Shown piece by piece: positions 36,646-46,841 of a DNA stretch of 64,000 nucleotides; the first letter of the stretch is position 1, and each line of letters opens with the position of its first letter. The notes beneath the pieces are model-generated. The model saw nothing but the letters and a program-made list of their open reading frames with translations. It had not been told where the DNA came from and made no database searches. Location: the NCBI RefSeq assembly GCF_963677035.1, contig NZ_OY781472.1, positions 62,001 through 126,000 on the forward strand, in the 5' to 3' direction. Source of the DNA: an uncultured Hyphomonas sp. (lineage in GTDB: Bacteria > Pseudomonadota > Alphaproteobacteria > Caulobacterales > Hyphomonadaceae). Position numbers and translations under genes: made by a program.

Positions 36646-37125
36646 ATGAAACGCACGCTATTCGCGGCCGCAGGTCTTGGCCTGGTTGGAGCGCTCGTCG
36701 CGCTGCCGGCAGTTTCCGACTCACCGAAGCCGCCCCCGGCGGAACCAGTCTATGTGGCCCGGAAACCGGTCTGCGAGGACATGAAGCTTTCCATTTACTT
36801 CCCGGCTTATGAGACCATGCTGTCGTCTTACTCCGTCCGGGCACTGAACGCTGCCACCGACAGTCTGGATGGCTGCGCCGTCACCGATATCGATGTGGCT
36901 GTCGTATCTGAAGAGGCCCACACGGACTCCGAACTGGCGCAACTGTCCGAAGCGCGGGCGGCTGCAGTGCTGCAAGCCTTGTCAGATCGTGGCGTCTCCG
37001 CGCCGCGCGTTGAGACGAGCTTCCGCAAAGTCAACGCCAATGCGGCATCGGCTGAAATGCCGGTGGAACCGATGGCCCGCCGTGTGGACATCAATCTGGA
37101 CGTAAAACCTGTTTACGGCCTCTGA
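36646..37125 (+). CDS. secreted OmpA-like C-terminal domain protein
   Basis: ATG 36646 has AAGGAGA five bases upstream. A signal peptide follows (MKRTLFAAAGLGLVGALVAL, likely cut near AVS). The mature part, about 135 residues, reads CEDMKLSIYFPAY ... LSEARAAAVLQALSDRGV ... PMARRVDINLDV, the beta-alpha-beta pattern of OmpA-like peptidoglycan-associated domains. The family's peptidoglycan-binding Asp/Arg residues are only partly recognisable. It has no membrane barrel, so it is a periplasmic protein. First gene on the stable side of the tRNA. Confidence 0.65.
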   Translation: MKRTLFAAAGLGLVGALVALPAVSDSPKPPPAEPVYVARKPVCEDMKLSIYFPAYETMLSSYSVRALNAATDSLDGCAVTDIDVAVVSEEAHTDSELAQLSEARAAAVLQALSDRGVSAPRVETSFRKVNANAASAEMPVEPMARRVDINLDVKPVYGL

Positions 37126-37188
37126 GGCCGGTTTCCCTCCTCCTCCAAACCGGTGCAGGTCAGAATCACCGCGCCTGCACCGTCAACT

Positions 37189-37224
37189 GCCCCGGATCGG
37201 CCTTGCCGTTCCGGGGCTTTTCTT
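37189..37224 (+). terminator. rho-independent terminator
   Basis: GCCCCGGA (37189-37196) pairs with TCCGGGGC (37210-37217) and is followed by TTTTCTT. It ends transcription of the OmpA-like gene. A second inverted repeat (CGGTGCAGG / CCTGCACCG, 37151-37182) lies just before it. Confidence 0.75.
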
Positions 37225-37379
37225 GCCGGCCGGAAACGCCAGGGCACTGTCGTGACGCAGGTTTTTGTCTGCTCCGTTTCTTTCATTTCCCACAGTCCGC
37301 GTTAAAAGACAGGCTCCGCGCGGCTGGAAGGCCGGGAATCGCGGCCCTGAAGGCACAAAACGGAAAAGACTGACATCCA

Positions 37380-39116
37380 ATGACGCAACCCCGGCGCATC
37401 CTCGTCACCTCTGCCCTGCCGTATATCAACGGCGTCAAGCATCTCGGCAATCTGGCCGGCTCGATGCTTCCGGCTGACGTGTATTCCCGCGTGATGCGTC
37501 TTCTGGGCCACGACGTGACCTATATCTGCGCCACGGACGAGCACGGCACCCCCGCAGAACTCGCCGCACAGGCCGCTGGCGTCAGCGTGCAGGCCTATTG
37601 CGACGAACAATATGAAATCCAGCGGGCCGCCGGAGAAGGCTTCAGCCTGTCCTTCGACTGGTTCGGCCGTACGTCCCGTCCGGCAAACCACGCCCTCACC
37701 CAGCACCTCGCGCAGGCGTTGGAGAGCCAGGGGCTGATCGAGGAACGCACCTCCAAACAGGTCTACTCCGTGGACGATGGCCGCTTCCTGCCGGACCGCT
37801 ATGTCGAAGGCACCTGCCCGAACTGCGGCTTTGAAAAGGCCCGCGGTGACCAATGCGACAATTGCGGGCACCTGCTGGACCCGGTGGATCTTATCAATCC
37901 GTACTCATCGGTTTCCGGCAGCCGGAACATCGAGATCCGCGACACCAACCATCTCTACCTGCTGCAGGGCCAGATGCAGGACCGCATTCGCGAATGGGTG
38001 AACAGCAAGGGCACCAACTGGCCAAACCTTGCCGTCTCCATCGCCAACAAGTGGCTGGACGAGGGTCTGATCCCCCGCGCCATCACCCGCGACCTCAGCT
38101 GGGGCGTGAAGGTCACCGACGCAGACGGCAACCCGCGCCCGGGTTATGAGGACAAGGTCTTCTATGTCTGGTTCGATGCGCCGATCGGCTATATTTCCGC
38201 GACGCAGGAATGGGCAGAGGCAACCGGCAATGACTGGGAAAGCCTCTGGAAAACGGACAAGGGCGCCGACGAGGTCGAGTATGTCCAATTCATGGGCAAG
38301 GACAACGTCGCCTTCCACACGGTGTCCTTCCCGGTGACGCTGCTGGGCTGCGGCGAACCTTGGAAGACGGTCGATAAACTGAAAGCCTTCAACTGGGTCA
38401 CCTGGTATGGCGGCAAGTTCTCCACCTCCAACAAGCGCGGCGTGTTCATGGATCAGGCGCTGGACCTGCTGCCGGCAGACTATTGGCGCTGGTATCTGAT
38501 CGCCAATGCGCCGGAAGGCTCTGACGCGGCGTTCACATGGGAAGGCTTCCAGAGCGCGGTGAACTCAGACCTCGCCAATGTGCTCGGCAATTTCGTGAAC
38601 CGGATTACCAAATACACCGCGTCCAAGTTCGACGGACAGGTGCCGGATGCCGGCACGCCGGGCGAGGCCGAGGCGTGGATGGTGGCCGAGCTGAAAGAGC
38701 GCCTGCCCCGCCTGATCGAGTACTACGAAGCCATGGAGTTCCGGAAGGCCGCTGCTGAGACGCGCGCCATCTGGGCCGCTGGCAACGAATACCTCACCAA
38801 GGCCGAGCCGTGGGTGAAGTACAAATCGGATGTTGATGCGGCAGCCATTGGCGTGCGCGCGGGCCTTAACCTGGCGGCGCTGTTCGGCATCATTGCCCAG
38901 CCCATCATACCGGGCGCTGCGAAGAAGATTCTCGACGCCCTGAACATCCCGGAAGAGAACCGGAATTTCCCGGCAGCAGACACGGACTTTGCCGGTCTGC
39001 TGGATGCCCTGCCGCACGGCATGGCGATCTCCCCGCCGGATGTCCTGTTCCAGAAGATCGAGGATGCGCAGGTCGCTGAATGGACCGAACGCTTCGGCGG
39101 CGGAAACCAGGGCTAG
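37380..39116 (+). CDS. metG: methionyl-tRNA synthetase
   Basis: Class I synthetase that charges tRNA-Met. The HIGH-type signature is HLGN (residues 21-24) after TSALPYINGVK, and the KMSKS loop is KFSTS in YGGKFSTSNKRG. A zinc knuckle is visible (CPNCGFEKARGDQCDNCG), and the anticodon-binding helical domain follows. 578 residues and no C-terminal tRNA-binding domain, consistent with many alphaproteobacterial forms. KFSTS instead of KMSKS is known in this clade of MetG. Essential housekeeping gene. Confidence 0.95.
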   Translation: MTQPRRILVTSALPYINGVKHLGNLAGSMLPADVYSRVMRLLGHDVTYICATDEHGTPAELAAQAAGVSVQAYCDEQYEIQRAAGEGFSLSFDWFGRTSRPANHALTQHLAQALESQGLIEERTSKQVYSVDDGRFLPDRYVEGTCPNCGFEKARGDQCDNCGHLLDPVDLINPYSSVSGSRNIEIRDTNHLYLLQGQMQDRIREWVNSKGTNWPNLAVSIANKWLDEGLIPRAITRDLSWGVKVTDADGNPRPGYEDKVFYVWFDAPIGYISATQEWAEATGNDWESLWKTDKGADEVEYVQFMGKDNVAFHTVSFPVTLLGCGEPWKTVDKLKAFNWVTWYGGKFSTSNKRGVFMDQALDLLPADYWRWYLIANAPEGSDAAFTWEGFQSAVNSDLANVLGNFVNRITKYTASKFDGQVPDAGTPGEAEAWMVAELKERLPRLIEYYEAMEFRKAAAETRAIWAAGNEYLTKAEPWVKYKSDVDAAAIGVRAGLNLAALFGIIAQPIIPGAAKKILDALNIPEENRNFPAADTDFAGLLDALPHGMAISPPDVLFQKIEDAQVAEWTERFGGGNQG

Positions 39117-39118
39117 GA

Positions 39119-39754
39119 CTATTCAGAGGAGGCGTTGTCGGTCTGGTCACCGGCCGCGTCTTCCGATCCGGTCTTTTCTTTCAGGTCTTCCCTGAGAGCG
39201 CGCAGCCGTTCCCGGTAGTGTTCGGCATCGCCATATTCAGAGAACCCGGCATAGCGCGCATGCGTGCCGATCACGCGGCGTGCCTGCTTGATCGGGCACC
39301 AGTATTGTTCGGTGCGCGCGGCCACTTCCCGGACATAGGCGATGACGCCGTTCGCGTAGGAGCAATAGGCGCAGTTCAGCTTCTCCATCGCATTCAGGTA
39401 AGCGAGGCTTTTACGGTCGAACAACAGGTAGTCCCGTCGCCTGACCTGCGGGATGCCATAAACCCGGAAACAGATGGCCTGATACAAAGACACCCAGAGA
39501 TCCAGCAAGACAAAGACCACGATCAGGGAGTAGATGACCGGCGCCGTCACCACGACCCAGAAACGCGCACTCAACAGGTAAGGGATCAGAGCCTTCCGCA
39601 ACTCGATGTGCCGGCGGATCACTTCCTGATCGAACAGGACCCGGCCGCGTTCCATGCCAAATCGGAATCCCGCCCGCTTCTTGGCGAACTCGGCCTCAAG
39701 CTCCAGTTCAAGCTCATGGATCCGGCTAAGGATCCGGTCTGTGTGGTCTGACAT
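39119..39754 (-). CDS. conserved membrane protein of unknown function
   Basis: 211 residues. Charged helical N-terminus, two close hydrophobic segments (about residues 60-100: FWVVVTAPVIYSLIVVFVLL and WVSLYQAICF), then KLNCAYCSYANGVIAYVREV and QYWCPIKQAR with three cysteines that are probably functional or metal-binding. The C-terminal tail is acidic. No enzyme family is recognised. It is convergent with metG, two bases between the stops. Confidence 0.6.
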   Translation of the reverse strand: MSDHTDRILSRIHELELELEAEFAKKRAGFRFGMERGRVLFDQEVIRRHIELRKALIPYLLSARFWVVVTAPVIYSLIVVFVLLDLWVSLYQAICFRVYGIPQVRRRDYLLFDRKSLAYLNAMEKLNCAYCSYANGVIAYVREVAARTEQYWCPIKQARRVIGTHARYAGFSEYGDAEHYRERLRALREDLKEKTGSEDAAGDQTDNASSE

Positions 39755-39803
39755 GCTCGCCCGATGCTCCCAGTTGACAGGGGTTAGGATCGGAACCGTC
39801 CGG

Positions 39804-40457
39804 TCACGATCGTCTGAATATGACTGACAGGTTATTCGCCGGCATGTCGATCACCGACTTCAGGCTGAGCCCTGCCGCTTCGGCCAATGGCACGATCTGC
39901 GTATCGAGGTCGCGCACGCCCCAGGCCGGGTCGCGCGATTGGAGGTTTTGACTGAACGCGGCGTTCGACGGGGCAATTTCGCCATGGCGGGCGTAGGGGC
40001 CATAGAGGAACAAATGCCCGCCGGGCTTCAGCAGGCGGCCGGCCCCGCGCAGCAGGCCCTCGGTCGCCGCGAAGGGCGAAATGTGGACCATGTTCACTGA
40101 GACAATCAGGTCCCACGCCTTGCCTTCACCCTCTCCCCAGTTGTCCGATGAGGCGTCGATGGCCAGGGGCCCGGACAGGCGGTCATGTTCGGCCGCGCTG
40201 CGCCAGGCTTGCTGGCTGAGACGGCCCGCCGGATCGATATCGGAATAGGTCCAGTGGAGTTCCGGAAAGGCTTCGGTCAGGAAGGCACCATGCTCGCCGG
40301 TGCCGGATGCGATCTCCAGCACCTGCCCGCTGGTCAGCCCCTGCGCGGCAAACACATCCCGGACGGGTTCGCGATTGCGCGCGGTCGATGGCGCGTAGCG
40401 GCGGCCATCGCCGCCGTCTGCGCGAGGCTCCAGCGCGACTGGCTTCCCGTCAGCCAT
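39804..40457 (-). CDS. DUF938 SAM-dependent methyltransferase-like protein
   Basis: RRYAPSTARNREPVRDVF followed by VLEIASGTGEHGAFLTEAFP (SAM-binding motif I) is the DUF938 start. Motif II-like YSDIDPAG and MVHISPFAATEGLL follow. Target unknown. It starts inside the last eight bases of the aldo/keto reductase gene, so the two are translated together. Confidence 0.8.
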   Translation of the reverse strand: MADGKPVALEPRADGGDGRRYAPSTARNREPVRDVFAAQGLTSGQVLEIASGTGEHGAFLTEAFPELHWTYSDIDPAGRLSQQAWRSAAEHDRLSGPLAIDASSDNWGEGEGKAWDLIVSVNMVHISPFAATEGLLRGAGRLLKPGGHLFLYGPYARHGEIAPSNAAFSQNLQSRDPAWGVRDLDTQIVPLAEAAGLSLKSVIDMPANNLSVIFRRS

Positions 40458-41466
40458 TCGCCTTCTCGAAATCGTACATCTCTGTCGTCACGGTCGCCTG
40501 CCCAACCCTGTTGTAGCGCGGGCCGACCGCCCGTTCCGGCGCAAAGTGCGCATCGAGGCGCGCAACCTGTTCCGGCGTCAGCGTTACCTCTGCCGCGCGG
40601 TGATTCTCTTCCAGATGCTTCAGGTTCGTCGTGCCGGGAATGGGCAGCACGTTCGGGCCCTTTGCCAGCGTCCAGGCAATGGCGAGCTGAGCGACGGAAC
40701 AACCAGCCTCCTCTGCCATGGTTTTTGCCTCAGCCAGCAGGGGCAGGTTGCCCGAATAATACTCCGGCCTGAAGCGCGGAAATGCGCGGACGCGCATGTC
40801 CGTTTCATGGAAATTTGCCGGGTCTGCAGGCGGATCGGCGAGGAAGCCGCGGCCAACCGGCGAGAAAGCCACCAGCGCCGTGCCCAGTTCCTCACAGGCC
40901 TGCATGACCGCGATCTCGGGGTTGCGAACCCAGAGCGAGTATTCGGACTGCATGGCGGCGATGGGATGCACGGCCGCCGCGCGGCGCAGGTCCTCTGCCC
41001 CCATTTCCGACAGGCCCGCAAACCGGATCTTGCCTTCGGAGACAAGGTCCGCCAGCGCGCCGACCGAGTCTTCGATGGGCACATTCGGATCCGGCCGGTG
41101 CAGATAATAGAGGTCGATCACATCTGTTTTCAGACGCTTCAGGCTCGCCTCGCACGCGGCCTTGATGGCCTCGGGCCGGCCATCCAGCACACGCTCGCCA
41201 TCGCGGACGTCCAGCACGCACTTGCTGGCCAGGAAATAATCCTGGCGCCGGTGGCCGAGCGCCTCGCCGATCAGCGCTTCACTTCGGCCAACACCATAGA
41301 TCGTCGCGGTGTCGAGAAAGTCGTAGCCAAGGTCGAGCGACCGGGCGAGGAGCGCCTTCGCCTCATCCTCCGGAAGCGGCGGCCCATAGGCATGACAAAT
41401 GTTCATGCAGCCAAGGCCGACCGGGTACACGTCCCGGTCTCCGATCTTGCGGCGTTGTACGCTCAT
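40450..41466 (-). CDS. aldo/keto reductase
   Basis: TIM-barrel NADPH oxidoreductase. The start VYPVGLGCMNICHAYGPPL and DTATIYGVGRSEALIGEAL contain the catalytic Asp and Tyr; ASKCV holds the Lys and DLYYLHRPDPN the His of the tetrad. NADPH motif near IPIPGTTNLKHLEEN. 338 residues, typical for AKR family 11/13-like enzymes that reduce aldehydes or ketones. Last residues overlap the DUF938 gene. Confidence 0.88.
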   Translation of the reverse strand: MSVQRRKIGDRDVYPVGLGCMNICHAYGPPLPEDEAKALLARSLDLGYDFLDTATIYGVGRSEALIGEALGHRRQDYFLASKCVLDVRDGERVLDGRPEAIKAACEASLKRLKTDVIDLYYLHRPDPNVPIEDSVGALADLVSEGKIRFAGLSEMGAEDLRRAAAVHPIAAMQSEYSLWVRNPEIAVMQACEELGTALVAFSPVGRGFLADPPADPANFHETDMRVRAFPRFRPEYYSGNLPLLAEAKTMAEEAGCSVAQLAIAWTLAKGPNVLPIPGTTNLKHLEENHRAAEVTLTPEQVARLDAHFAPERAVGPRYNRVGQATVTTEMYDFEKANG

Positions 41467-41471
41467 TCAAA

Positions 41472-43223
41472 TTACCCCCGTGGTGTGAACTGCTCCCGCA
41501 ATTCCTTTTTCAGGATCTTGCCGTTTGCATTGCGCGGCAGCGGGTCGTCCATGAAGTGGATCTCGACCGGCACCTTGAACGCCGCCAGCTGGTTGGCGAC
41601 ATGGGCGCGCAACTGGTCCTCGGTCACGCTCATGCCGGGCTTCAGCTGCACAACGGCGCCGACTTCCTCGCCCAGCACCTTGTGCGGAATGCCGACAACG
41701 GCAGCGTCCATTACGGCCGGATGGTCATAAAGGGCGCTTTCCACTTCGATGCTGTAGATATTCTCGCCGCCGCGGATCAGCATGTCCTTGGCCCGGTCGA
41801 CCAGATAGAGGAAGCCTTCCTCGTCCAGGCGCGCAAGGTCACCCGTCACGACCCAGCCATTGCGGAACGTCTCTGCCGTCGCATCCGGACGGTTCCAGTA
41901 GAGCTTGCAGTTCGATGGGCTCTTGCACCACAGCTCGCCGACTTCACCTTCCGCAACGGGATTACCGTCCGGGTCACAGATTTTCAGCTCCACGGCAGAG
42001 GGCGGCGCGCCGGCACTGGTCGGACGGTTCACATAGTCTTCGCCGAGATTCAGCGTCACCGTCGCGCAGGTCTCTGTCATGCCCCAGCCATTGCCGGGCG
42101 CGGCATTCGGCAAGCGGCGTTTGATCGTGGAGACCAGTTCCGGTGCGGACGGGGCCCCGCCATAGGAAACCACCTCAATCGAAGACAGATCGTACTTTTC
42201 CCGATCCGGATGTTCCAGCACCTGCCAGGCGATCGCCGGCACGCCGCCAATGGTGGAGATGCGCTCGCGTTCGATGATCGGAAGCGCTTCCGACGCATCC
42301 CATTTGTACATCGTTACAATCTTGTCGGCGCGCAGAGCGGTCGGGATCAGGATCGCGAAAGCTCCGGTGGCGTGGAAGAACGGAATCGACATCAGTGTCG
42401 CCCGCGTCACTTCAGGATCCGGCTCAGGCACAGCCTCGCCTTTGCGCAGATACATGCGGGCCTGACAGGTCAGCGAGTTGAACATGTTCGCAATGACGGC
42501 GCGGTGGGTCGCGAGCGCCCCTTTCGGCTTACCCGTCGTGCCCGACGTGTACATGATCGTGGCATCGTCGTCCGGGCCGACATCGACGGCCGGCATTCCA
42601 AGCTCCGGCAGATCCGCCCAGGAACTGGCCGGACCGATCGCATCTTCCATCGAACTGACACAGGGGTGATTGTGCTCATCGCCCGGTTCACGCGCGATGA
42701 TGACGTGCTTCAGGTCCGGCAGCCCGGTGAGGTGTTCGTGGATGCGTTCGAAGATCTGCGGGTCAACGACCGCGGCCTTCACGCCGGCGAAGGACAAGCC
42801 GTATTCCAGCTCCTCGCCGGTCCACCAGGAATTCATCGGCGTCGCAATGGCGCCCAGGCTCAGCGCCGCATAAAAGGCAACCGGCCATTGCGGATAGTTC
42901 CGCATGACCACAGCCACGCGGTCCCCTTTGGTGATGCCGTACGTGTCGCGCAGCGTGGCGGCGAAATTCTCCACCGCGCGCAGCATCGCCTTATAGGTGA
43001 CCCGCTCATCCTGGTAGACGATATAGTCCCGGTCCGGATGCGTCATGGCGGCCAGGAACAGAATGGAATGAATGTTCGGCGGCGAGTTCGTATAGCCCTT
43101 TAACGGGACGCCATCGACAACCGTGTCTTCCACCTCGACCGGGGAACCTGGTGCCGCTAGGGCAGCATTGGCCTTGGCGATGGACATGGCGGGCCAGTTG
43201 GGGGGCAGCAGCTCTGATGACAT
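41472..43223 (-). CDS. acyl-CoA synthetase (AMP-forming)
   Basis: The adenylate-forming P-loop IMYTSGTTGKPKGALATH and the hinge/C-terminal motifs WVVTGDLARLDEEGFLYLVD and RAKDMLIRGGENIYSIEVE are intact; KILKKEL holds the catalytic Lys. It activates a fatty or other carboxylic acid as acyl-AMP and then acyl-CoA. ATG 43223 has GAGG six bases upstream; an earlier in-frame start would add an unlikely 26 residues. A long inverted repeat lies upstream at 43301-43360. Confidence 0.9.
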   Translation of the reverse strand: MSSELLPPNWPAMSIAKANAALAAPGSPVEVEDTVVDGVPLKGYTNSPPNIHSILFLAAMTHPDRDYIVYQDERVTYKAMLRAVENFAATLRDTYGITKGDRVAVVMRNYPQWPVAFYAALSLGAIATPMNSWWTGEELEYGLSFAGVKAAVVDPQIFERIHEHLTGLPDLKHVIIAREPGDEHNHPCVSSMEDAIGPASSWADLPELGMPAVDVGPDDDATIMYTSGTTGKPKGALATHRAVIANMFNSLTCQARMYLRKGEAVPEPDPEVTRATLMSIPFFHATGAFAILIPTALRADKIVTMYKWDASEALPIIERERISTIGGVPAIAWQVLEHPDREKYDLSSIEVVSYGGAPSAPELVSTIKRRLPNAAPGNGWGMTETCATVTLNLGEDYVNRPTSAGAPPSAVELKICDPDGNPVAEGEVGELWCKSPSNCKLYWNRPDATAETFRNGWVVTGDLARLDEEGFLYLVDRAKDMLIRGGENIYSIEVESALYDHPAVMDAAVVGIPHKVLGEEVGAVVQLKPGMSVTEDQLRAHVANQLAAFKVPVEIHFMDDPLPRNANGKILKKELREQFTPRG

Positions 43224-43300
43224 GGGTTTCCTCGGCAAGGTTATGTGTTTCGCAATACACAACCACGCCGAGAGCCCGGTTTGAAGAGGGCGCAAGGCCA

Positions 43301-43360
43301 CGGTTCAGGAATTCCGCCCCCTTACCGCGCGGAAGGAGCTGCAGAAATATTCCTGAACCG
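43301..43360. repeat. 12-bp perfect inverted repeat, wide loop
   Basis: CGGTTCAGGAAT (43301-43312) and ATTCCTGAACCG (43349-43360), 36 bases apart. It sits upstream of the acyl-CoA synthetase and after the lipoprotein gene, so it may be a regulator site, such as for a fatty acid or stress regulator, or a terminator. Confidence 0.5.
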
Positions 43361-43399
43361 GGCCTGCGAGCCGCAATACAGACTGGTGCCTGGGTCAGG

Positions 43400-44047
43400 C
43401 TATTTCCCGAAATCGCAGAAACGGAGCTCGTGATAGGTTCCGTCCGGCTCGGTCAGGTCATAGGTCCGGCCCGTCAGCTCGTCACCCTCGCAGAGATAGC
43501 CGATCTGGTACATGGCCAGCAGGGCATCATTGTCGGGCGTCAGGTCATTGGCCAGCATCAGGTCGATGGCGTCGTCATGGCGGCCCAGTTCCATCAGGAT
43601 GTTGAATTTCTGCGTCCGGGTCGTTTCCGGCTGCGCGAGCAGCGCGTTCAGCGACGTTGCCTTGCCCCGGGCGCTGTCCAGCAATGAGGCCGCCGCCGTG
43701 CTCCACTCAGTGTCGCTGTAGTCGGCCAGGATTTCCTCGAAATCCTCAATCGCGCCCATCGTGTCGTAGCCATTCTCGCCAAGACGCAGTTCGCCGCGGC
43801 GATAGAGCACTTCCGCCAGCTCATCGCGGCTGAGCGATGGGTTGCCCGTCAGCTGGGTCAGCCGGTCAATCGCCGTCTGTGTGTTGCCGGCGGTCACCAG
43901 TTCTTCGACGGTCTGCATCGCCAGTTCATAGGGCGACACTTCGGTGGTGGTGACGGCCACAACCGTTTCGGCTTCCGGCGTGGGCGCCGAACTACAGGCG
44001 GCCAGAACAAGGGCGGATGCGGCGGCGGCAAGGCTGAGGCGAATCAT
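43400..44047 (-). CDS. lipoprotein with TPR-like repeats
   Basis: Start MIRLSLAAAASALVLAAC has a lipobox LVLAAC, so it is exported and lipidated. The mature protein is helical with TPR-style units (LSRDELAEVLYRRGELRLGE, then GYDTMGAIEDFEEILADY). About 215 residues. It resembles the next gene in size, layout and the phrase LYRRG; the two may be paralogues. ATG 44047 gives the cleanest signal peptide. Confidence 0.7.
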   Translation of the reverse strand: MIRLSLAAAASALVLAACSSAPTPEAETVVAVTTTEVSPYELAMQTVEELVTAGNTQTAIDRLTQLTGNPSLSRDELAEVLYRRGELRLGENGYDTMGAIEDFEEILADYSDTEWSTAAASLLDSARGKATSLNALLAQPETTRTQKFNILMELGRHDDAIDLMLANDLTPDNDALLAMYQIGYLCEGDELTGRTYDLTEPDGTYHELRFCDFGK

Positions 44048-44145
44048 GATCGGAAGCTCCGTACAGGCGGGTTGAGGCAATGACACTGTTGATAGACCTG
44101 CAACACGTACGGCCGCAGGGCCGGATTGTGAATTTTGTGTGGTCT

Positions 44146-44787
44146 TTACCCCGCCACATCACCGGTTTCTGCCTCCGCTTCGCCCTGTTCGGGCAGCGGA
44201 TTGCACCAGGTGAGGCCGTCCAGCCAGTCGCGCGGATCGCCGGCGCCCTGCACCGGTCCGCCTGCCCCGTCCGGGCCACAGATGAAGCCGGCGTCTTTCA
44301 GCCTTTGCGTTTGCGCCTCGTCGGGACTGATGCCTGATCTCTGATAGCGCAGGGCCGGCACTTCGCGCTCGCCCAGCGTCCATGAAATGTCGAACCATTG
44401 CGACAGGGTCAGCATATAGCCGAGGCGGGGTTCCAGCGCTTCGAGATCTGACCGGGCAAGATCGAGTTCGATCCTTGCCTGCCCTGCACGCGGATGGTCG
44501 GGGGCGAGGGTCAGCATCGCCTCAAGATCGGCCACGGCGCCGCGCCGGTTGTCCGCCGCCAGACGGCGCAGGCTGCCCCGCCGGTAAAGCGCTTCTGCCC
44601 GCTGATCCCGGGTCAGCGACGGATCGGCGAGCAGCGCCGTCAGCGCCGCATCGGTCTGATAGGCATTCGCCGACGCCTCAGCCGCTGCCAGGCGGTCAGG
44701 AAAGGGAATGGCCGGCTCGGGCGCAGATGCGCAAGCGGCAGCGGCGGCCAGCATCAGGGCCGCCAGAAAGGAACGGTAATTACGCAT
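44146..44787 (-). CDS. lipoprotein with TPR-like repeats
   Basis: Lipobox LAAAAAC in MRNYRSFLAALMLAAAAAC. LADPSLTRDQRAEALYRRGS and NRRGAVADLEAMLTLAPDHP are TPR-like. The C-terminal half ends with an acidic tail. Same strand as its likely paralogue at 43400 and just downstream of dxs. Role unknown; probably cell-envelope. Confidence 0.65.
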   Translation of the reverse strand: MRNYRSFLAALMLAAAAACASAPEPAIPFPDRLAAAEASANAYQTDAALTALLADPSLTRDQRAEALYRRGSLRRLAADNRRGAVADLEAMLTLAPDHPRAGQARIELDLARSDLEALEPRLGYMLTLSQWFDISWTLGEREVPALRYQRSGISPDEAQTQRLKDAGFICGPDGAGGPVQGAGDPRDWLDGLTWCNPLPEQGEAEAETGDVAG

Positions 44788-44879
44788 GGGGGCACCTAAG
44801 CGGGCTTCGCCCGGCGCCGCAAATTGCATTTCAGTTAGGCATGCTCTCAGGCCTGGGTCGGGCCCGGATCAGGCTCAGA

Positions 44880-46802
44880 TCAGGCTCTGGCCAGACGCTC
44901 AATTTCGGCCAGATCGCCCCGGCCAAGCGCTTCGATGGCGCGGGCAGCAATATGCCGGGCGTTGAGACCGGCAGCCTCATACATGTTGTACGGCGTGTCC
45001 TGATCCTGGAATTCATCCGGCAGCGTCATCGGCCGGATCTTCAGCCCGCCGTCGAGCCCGCCGCTGCGCGCCAGATATTCCAGAACAAAACTGCCAAAGC
45101 CGCCGGTGGCGCCTTCCTCAATCGTGATCAGGACTTCATGCTCTTTCGCCAGCCGGTCGATCAGGTCTGTGTCCAGCGGCTTGGCAAAGCGGGCATCAGC
45201 AACCGTTGCCGACAAGCCCTGCGCGGCCAGCATGTCCGCCGCCTTCATCGCTTCGCCGAGGCGCGTGCCATAGGACAGGATCGCCACAGTCGTGCCTTCG
45301 CGGATGACCCGGCCCTTGCCGATTTCCAGCGGCTTCAGGACATCCGGCATGTCCACGCCGACGCCTTCGCCGCGCGGATACCGGAAGGCGCTCGGCCGGT
45401 CATCGATTTCCAGTGACGTCAGAACCATGCGGGCCAGTTCGGCCTCATCGCCTGCCGCCATGCAGATCATGCCCGGCAACGCACCGAGATAGCCGATGTC
45501 GAAGCTGCCGGCATGCGTGGCCCCGTCTGCACCGACCAGACCGGCGCGGTCGATGGCGAAACGCACAGGCAGTTTCTGAATGGCCACATCATGCACGACC
45601 TGATCATAGCCGCGCTGCAGGAAGGTGGAGTAGATCGCGCAGAACGGTTTCATCCCATCTGCGGCGAGGCCTGCAGCGAAGGTCACGCCGTGCTGTTCCG
45701 CAATGCCGACATCGAAATGGCGGTCAGGGAATTTGGCGGCAAAGATATCGGTCGACGTGCCGGAGGGCATGGCCGCGGTGATCGCGCAGATCCGGTCGTC
45801 CTTTTCCGCCAGCTGCGCCAGCGTCTGGCCGAAGACTTTCTGGTAGGCTGGTGCCTTCGGTTTCGGCTTGGACTGTTCGCCCGTGATGACTGAGAATTTC
45901 GAGACGCCGTGATACTTGTCGGCGGAATTCTCGGCCGGGGCATAGCCCTTGCCCTTCTGCGTGACGACATGGATCAGGATCGGCCCGTCACGCATTGCCT
46001 TCACGTTTTCGAGGATCGGGATCAGGACATCCAGGTCATGCCCATCGACCGGGCCGACATAATAGAAGCCCAATTCCTCAAACAGCGTGCCGCCCATGGC
46101 GAAGCCGCGCAGGAATTCCTCGGCGCGCCGGGCCGGGCTTTCGAGCCCCATCGGCGCAACGAATTTCTTGGCGATCCGGCGCAGGCCGCGATACGGCCGC
46201 GAGGAGACAAGCTGCGAGAGGTGGTTGCTCATCGCGCCGACCGGCGGGGCGATGGACATGTCGTTATCGTTCAGAATGACGATCAGGCGCGACTTGTCGG
46301 CGCCCGCATTGTTCATCGCCTCATAGGCCATGCCGGCCGACATGGAGCCGTCGCCGATCACCGCAATAACGTTGGAATTCTCTTCCTGGATATCCCGTGC
46401 CTTGGCAAAGCCGAGCCCGGCAGAGATCGAGGTCGAGGCATGCGCCGCGCCGAAGGGGTCGTATTCGCTCTCAGACCGTTTGGTGAAGCCGGAGAGGCCA
46501 CCGCCCTGGCGCAGCGTGCGCATGCGGTCGCGGCGGCCGGTCAGGATCTTGTGGGGATAGCACTGGTGGCCGACATCCCAGATCAGCTTGTCTTTCGGCG
46601 TATCGAAGATCGAATGAATGGCGACCGTCAGTTCAACCACGCCGAGGCCAGAGCCGAGGTGCCCGCCGGTCACAGAGACGACATCAATCACCTCTTCGCG
46701 CACTTCATCCGCGATCTGTTTCAGCTCAGCCCGCGAGCGACCTTTCAGGTCGTCGGGCGAGTCGATCGCGTCGAGCAGGCGGTTGGGTTTGATATCGGTC
46801 AT
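44880..46802 (-). CDS. dxs: 1-deoxy-D-xylulose-5-phosphate synthase
   Basis: First enzyme of the MEP isoprenoid pathway: thiamine-diphosphate-dependent condensation of pyruvate and glyceraldehyde-3-phosphate. 640 residues with [14 protein letters not shown], the ThDP motif [18 protein letters not shown] ... [14 protein letters not shown] and transketolase domain [15 protein letters not shown]. Follows ispA by 39 bases on the same strand. Confidence 0.97.
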   Translation of the reverse strand: MTDIKPNRLLDAIDSPDDLKGRSRAELKQIADEVREEVIDVVSVTGGHLGSGLGVVELTVAIHSIFDTPKDKLIWDVGHQCYPHKILTGRRDRMRTLRQGGGLSGFTKRSESEYDPFGAAHASTSISAGLGFAKARDIQEENSNVIAVIGDGSMSAGMAYEAMNNAGADKSRLIVILNDNDMSIAPPVGAMSNHLSQLVSSRPYRGLRRIAKKFVAPMGLESPARRAEEFLRGFAMGGTLFEELGFYYVGPVDGHDLDVLIPILENVKAMRDGPILIHVVTQKGKGYAPAENSADKYHGVSKFSVITGEQSKPKPKAPAYQKVFGQTLAQLAEKDDRICAITAAMPSGTSTDIFAAKFPDRHFDVGIAEQHGVTFAAGLAADGMKPFCAIYSTFLQRGYDQVVHDVAIQKLPVRFAIDRAGLVGADGATHAGSFDIGYLGALPGMICMAAGDEAELARMVLTSLEIDDRPSAFRYPRGEGVGVDMPDVLKPLEIGKGRVIREGTTVAILSYGTRLGEAMKAADMLAAQGLSATVADARFAKPLDTDLIDRLAKEHEVLITIEEGATGGFGSFVLEYLARSGGLDGGLKIRPMTLPDEFQDQDTPYNMYEAAGLNARHIAARAIEALGRGDLAEIERLARA

Positions 46803-46841
46803 CTTTCTGTCGGACCTTCTCGGTGACGGCTTTCTGTCTGT

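Noticed and set aside
41556..43103. 515-aa plus-strand frame
   Set aside because: Antisense to the acyl-CoA synthetase, rich in Arg and His as is usual for GC-rich shadows.
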